Positions 63,085 to 64,000 of a stretch of DNA of 64,000 nucleotides are shown one piece after another. The stretch's first letter is position 1. Each line of letters opens with the position of its first letter. The translations under genes were made by a program, and so were the position numbers. The notes under the pieces are model-generated. The model did not search any database and was not told the DNA's origin. It saw only the letters and a program-made list of their open reading frames with translations. Source of the stretch: Paralvinella palmiformis (Eukaryota > Annelida > Polychaeta > Terebellida > Alvinellidae); assembly GCA_025642065.1 (NCBI GenBank), contig JAODUP010000044.1, positions 1,169,501 through 1,233,500 of the forward strand, read 5' to 3'.

Positions 63085-64000
63085 CTGATCAATGTTTTTT
63101 GTGTGTTTATTTTGGGCAGAATACAATATTTATATGATTCATCAATCCCCGAATCAAATAAGTCTCTGAATGAACAGGAACAGGGTGCTCAAGTAATGCA
63201 TTTGCTTGCACACCATACTGCAGAGAACTAGGAAAGGGCTGAATCTCCATAATACATGTGTTTTGTGGAACGAACATGTAATACTTCAGGATTTACTAGT
63301 GTAAGATTCACAAGTCAGTGACAACATTTCATTACTTATAAACAGTCTCAAAAGGTACCAAACTTGCAGCTTTGATAAAATGCAAAAACATAGGTGGCTT
63401 GGGTTAAAATATATGTTTACAGGGGGAATTGCCAGAATTTGATGCCACTCCACCAGAATGGCTTCATGTCAATAGTAATTAGCCTCACCAAATTTTACCA
63501 GCCTTGATCACAAATACTTATTGCACACCCTGTAATATTTACAGGCATAGATATTAAGGACAGGTATAGACATTAAGGTGACAGCCACTGTCGGACAAAT
63601 GATTTTTTTATGTCGTGTCCAACCAAGCAGTTCAATTTCTCTGGCACATAATAATCCTGGTCAACCACATCTTACATGTGAACATTGTAGTACACAACTG
63701 ACTAAAAGAATTAGCTGTGAATGTAATTCTCACCAGCTACATATACAGTGTAATGTCAATGCTTTATTAAGCTGAGATTCCATATACGCCTTATGCATAA
63801 TGCGGCATGTGAATCCAAATGTGCATGTGACATTGAAGTAGCATTAAGCATATGCGACATTGCACTATCCATGGGTTTCGGACACCCCTCTCACCTTCTT
63901 ACCTATTTTCCTTGGGAAAGCCTGACTGGACACTCAAATTGGACTACATGGAGCAATCCATTTTGTTGCACGTTTTCCATTTTTGTCACATTAGCATTGC
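63085..64000. other. ABCE1 upstream intron sequence, edge of window
   Basis: Apart from the possible LINE tail at 63578..63775, I see no gene. I searched the minus strand for the missing Fe-S exons (CxxCxxC-type codons) and did not find them. Confidence 0.5.
63578..63775 (+). mobile_element. Possible retrotransposon C-terminal (RNase H tail) remnant
   Basis: Plus frame with HLTCEHCSTQLTKRISCEC, resembling the C..C...LT..HI..EC pattern after the RNase H domain of I-type LINEs. No other domain of the element is visible. Confidence 0.35.

Overview
The window reads as nuclear DNA of an invertebrate animal. Genes are split by GT-AG introns, poly(A) signals are AATAAA, the bulk is AT-rich, and dinucleotide and tetranucleotide microsatellites are very dense. 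tRNA-derived SINEs, decayed non-LTR retrotransposons and a TTAA-flanked MITE-like element lie between and inside genes. Protein similarity recalled from family knowledge (GABA-B receptor subunit 2, TRIM2/TRIM3, ABCE1) and the repeat style suggest a lophotrochozoan, most likely a mollusc and perhaps a gastropod. No species can be named from sequence alone.

Layout. (1) 281..5903, plus strand: the last five coding exons of a GABA-B receptor subunit 2-like class C GPCR, covering TM4 to the C-terminal tail; the 5' part lies outside the window. (2) 8583..15161, minus strand, convergent with (1): a complete TRIM2/TRIM3-type gene in two coding exons (775 aa: RING, two B-boxes, coiled coil, filamin, six NHL blades). 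The six-frame reading of its large exon runs into the intron; the true last exon sits 4.25 kb away at 8583..8735. A phase-compatible candidate upstream exon for a longer N-terminus is at 30528..30770. (3) 15.2-47 kb: mostly non-coding, with microsatellites, SINEs, a 20-bp minisatellite rich in forkhead-like motifs, a 49/50-bp satellite-like array, and islands of non-repetitive sequence that could be regulatory. (4) About 47.2 kb: a GC-rich apparent promoter with an RFX X-box consensus between two divergent ATG-bearing candidate first exons. The plus-strand exon (47362..47491) matches in phase a terminal exon at 53765..53871 followed by a poly(A) signal, giving a small unidentified protein. (5) 54983..62776, minus strand, convergent with (4): thirteen exons of ABCE1 (ribosome recycling ATPase). 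It is complete from the end of the Fe-S domain to the stop; the first roughly 63 codons lie beyond the window. Its longest introns hold SINEs and a 743-bp MITE-like element.

The genes are unrelated in function (neuronal GPCR, neuronal-type E3 ligase, possible ciliary small protein, ribosome recycling factor), as expected for an animal chromosome. I see no bacterial-type system, CRISPR array, integrated virus or toxin locus. The least described items are the X-box divergent promoter with its small gene, the B-box1 in the TRIM2/3-like protein, and the candidate long TRIM N-terminus.
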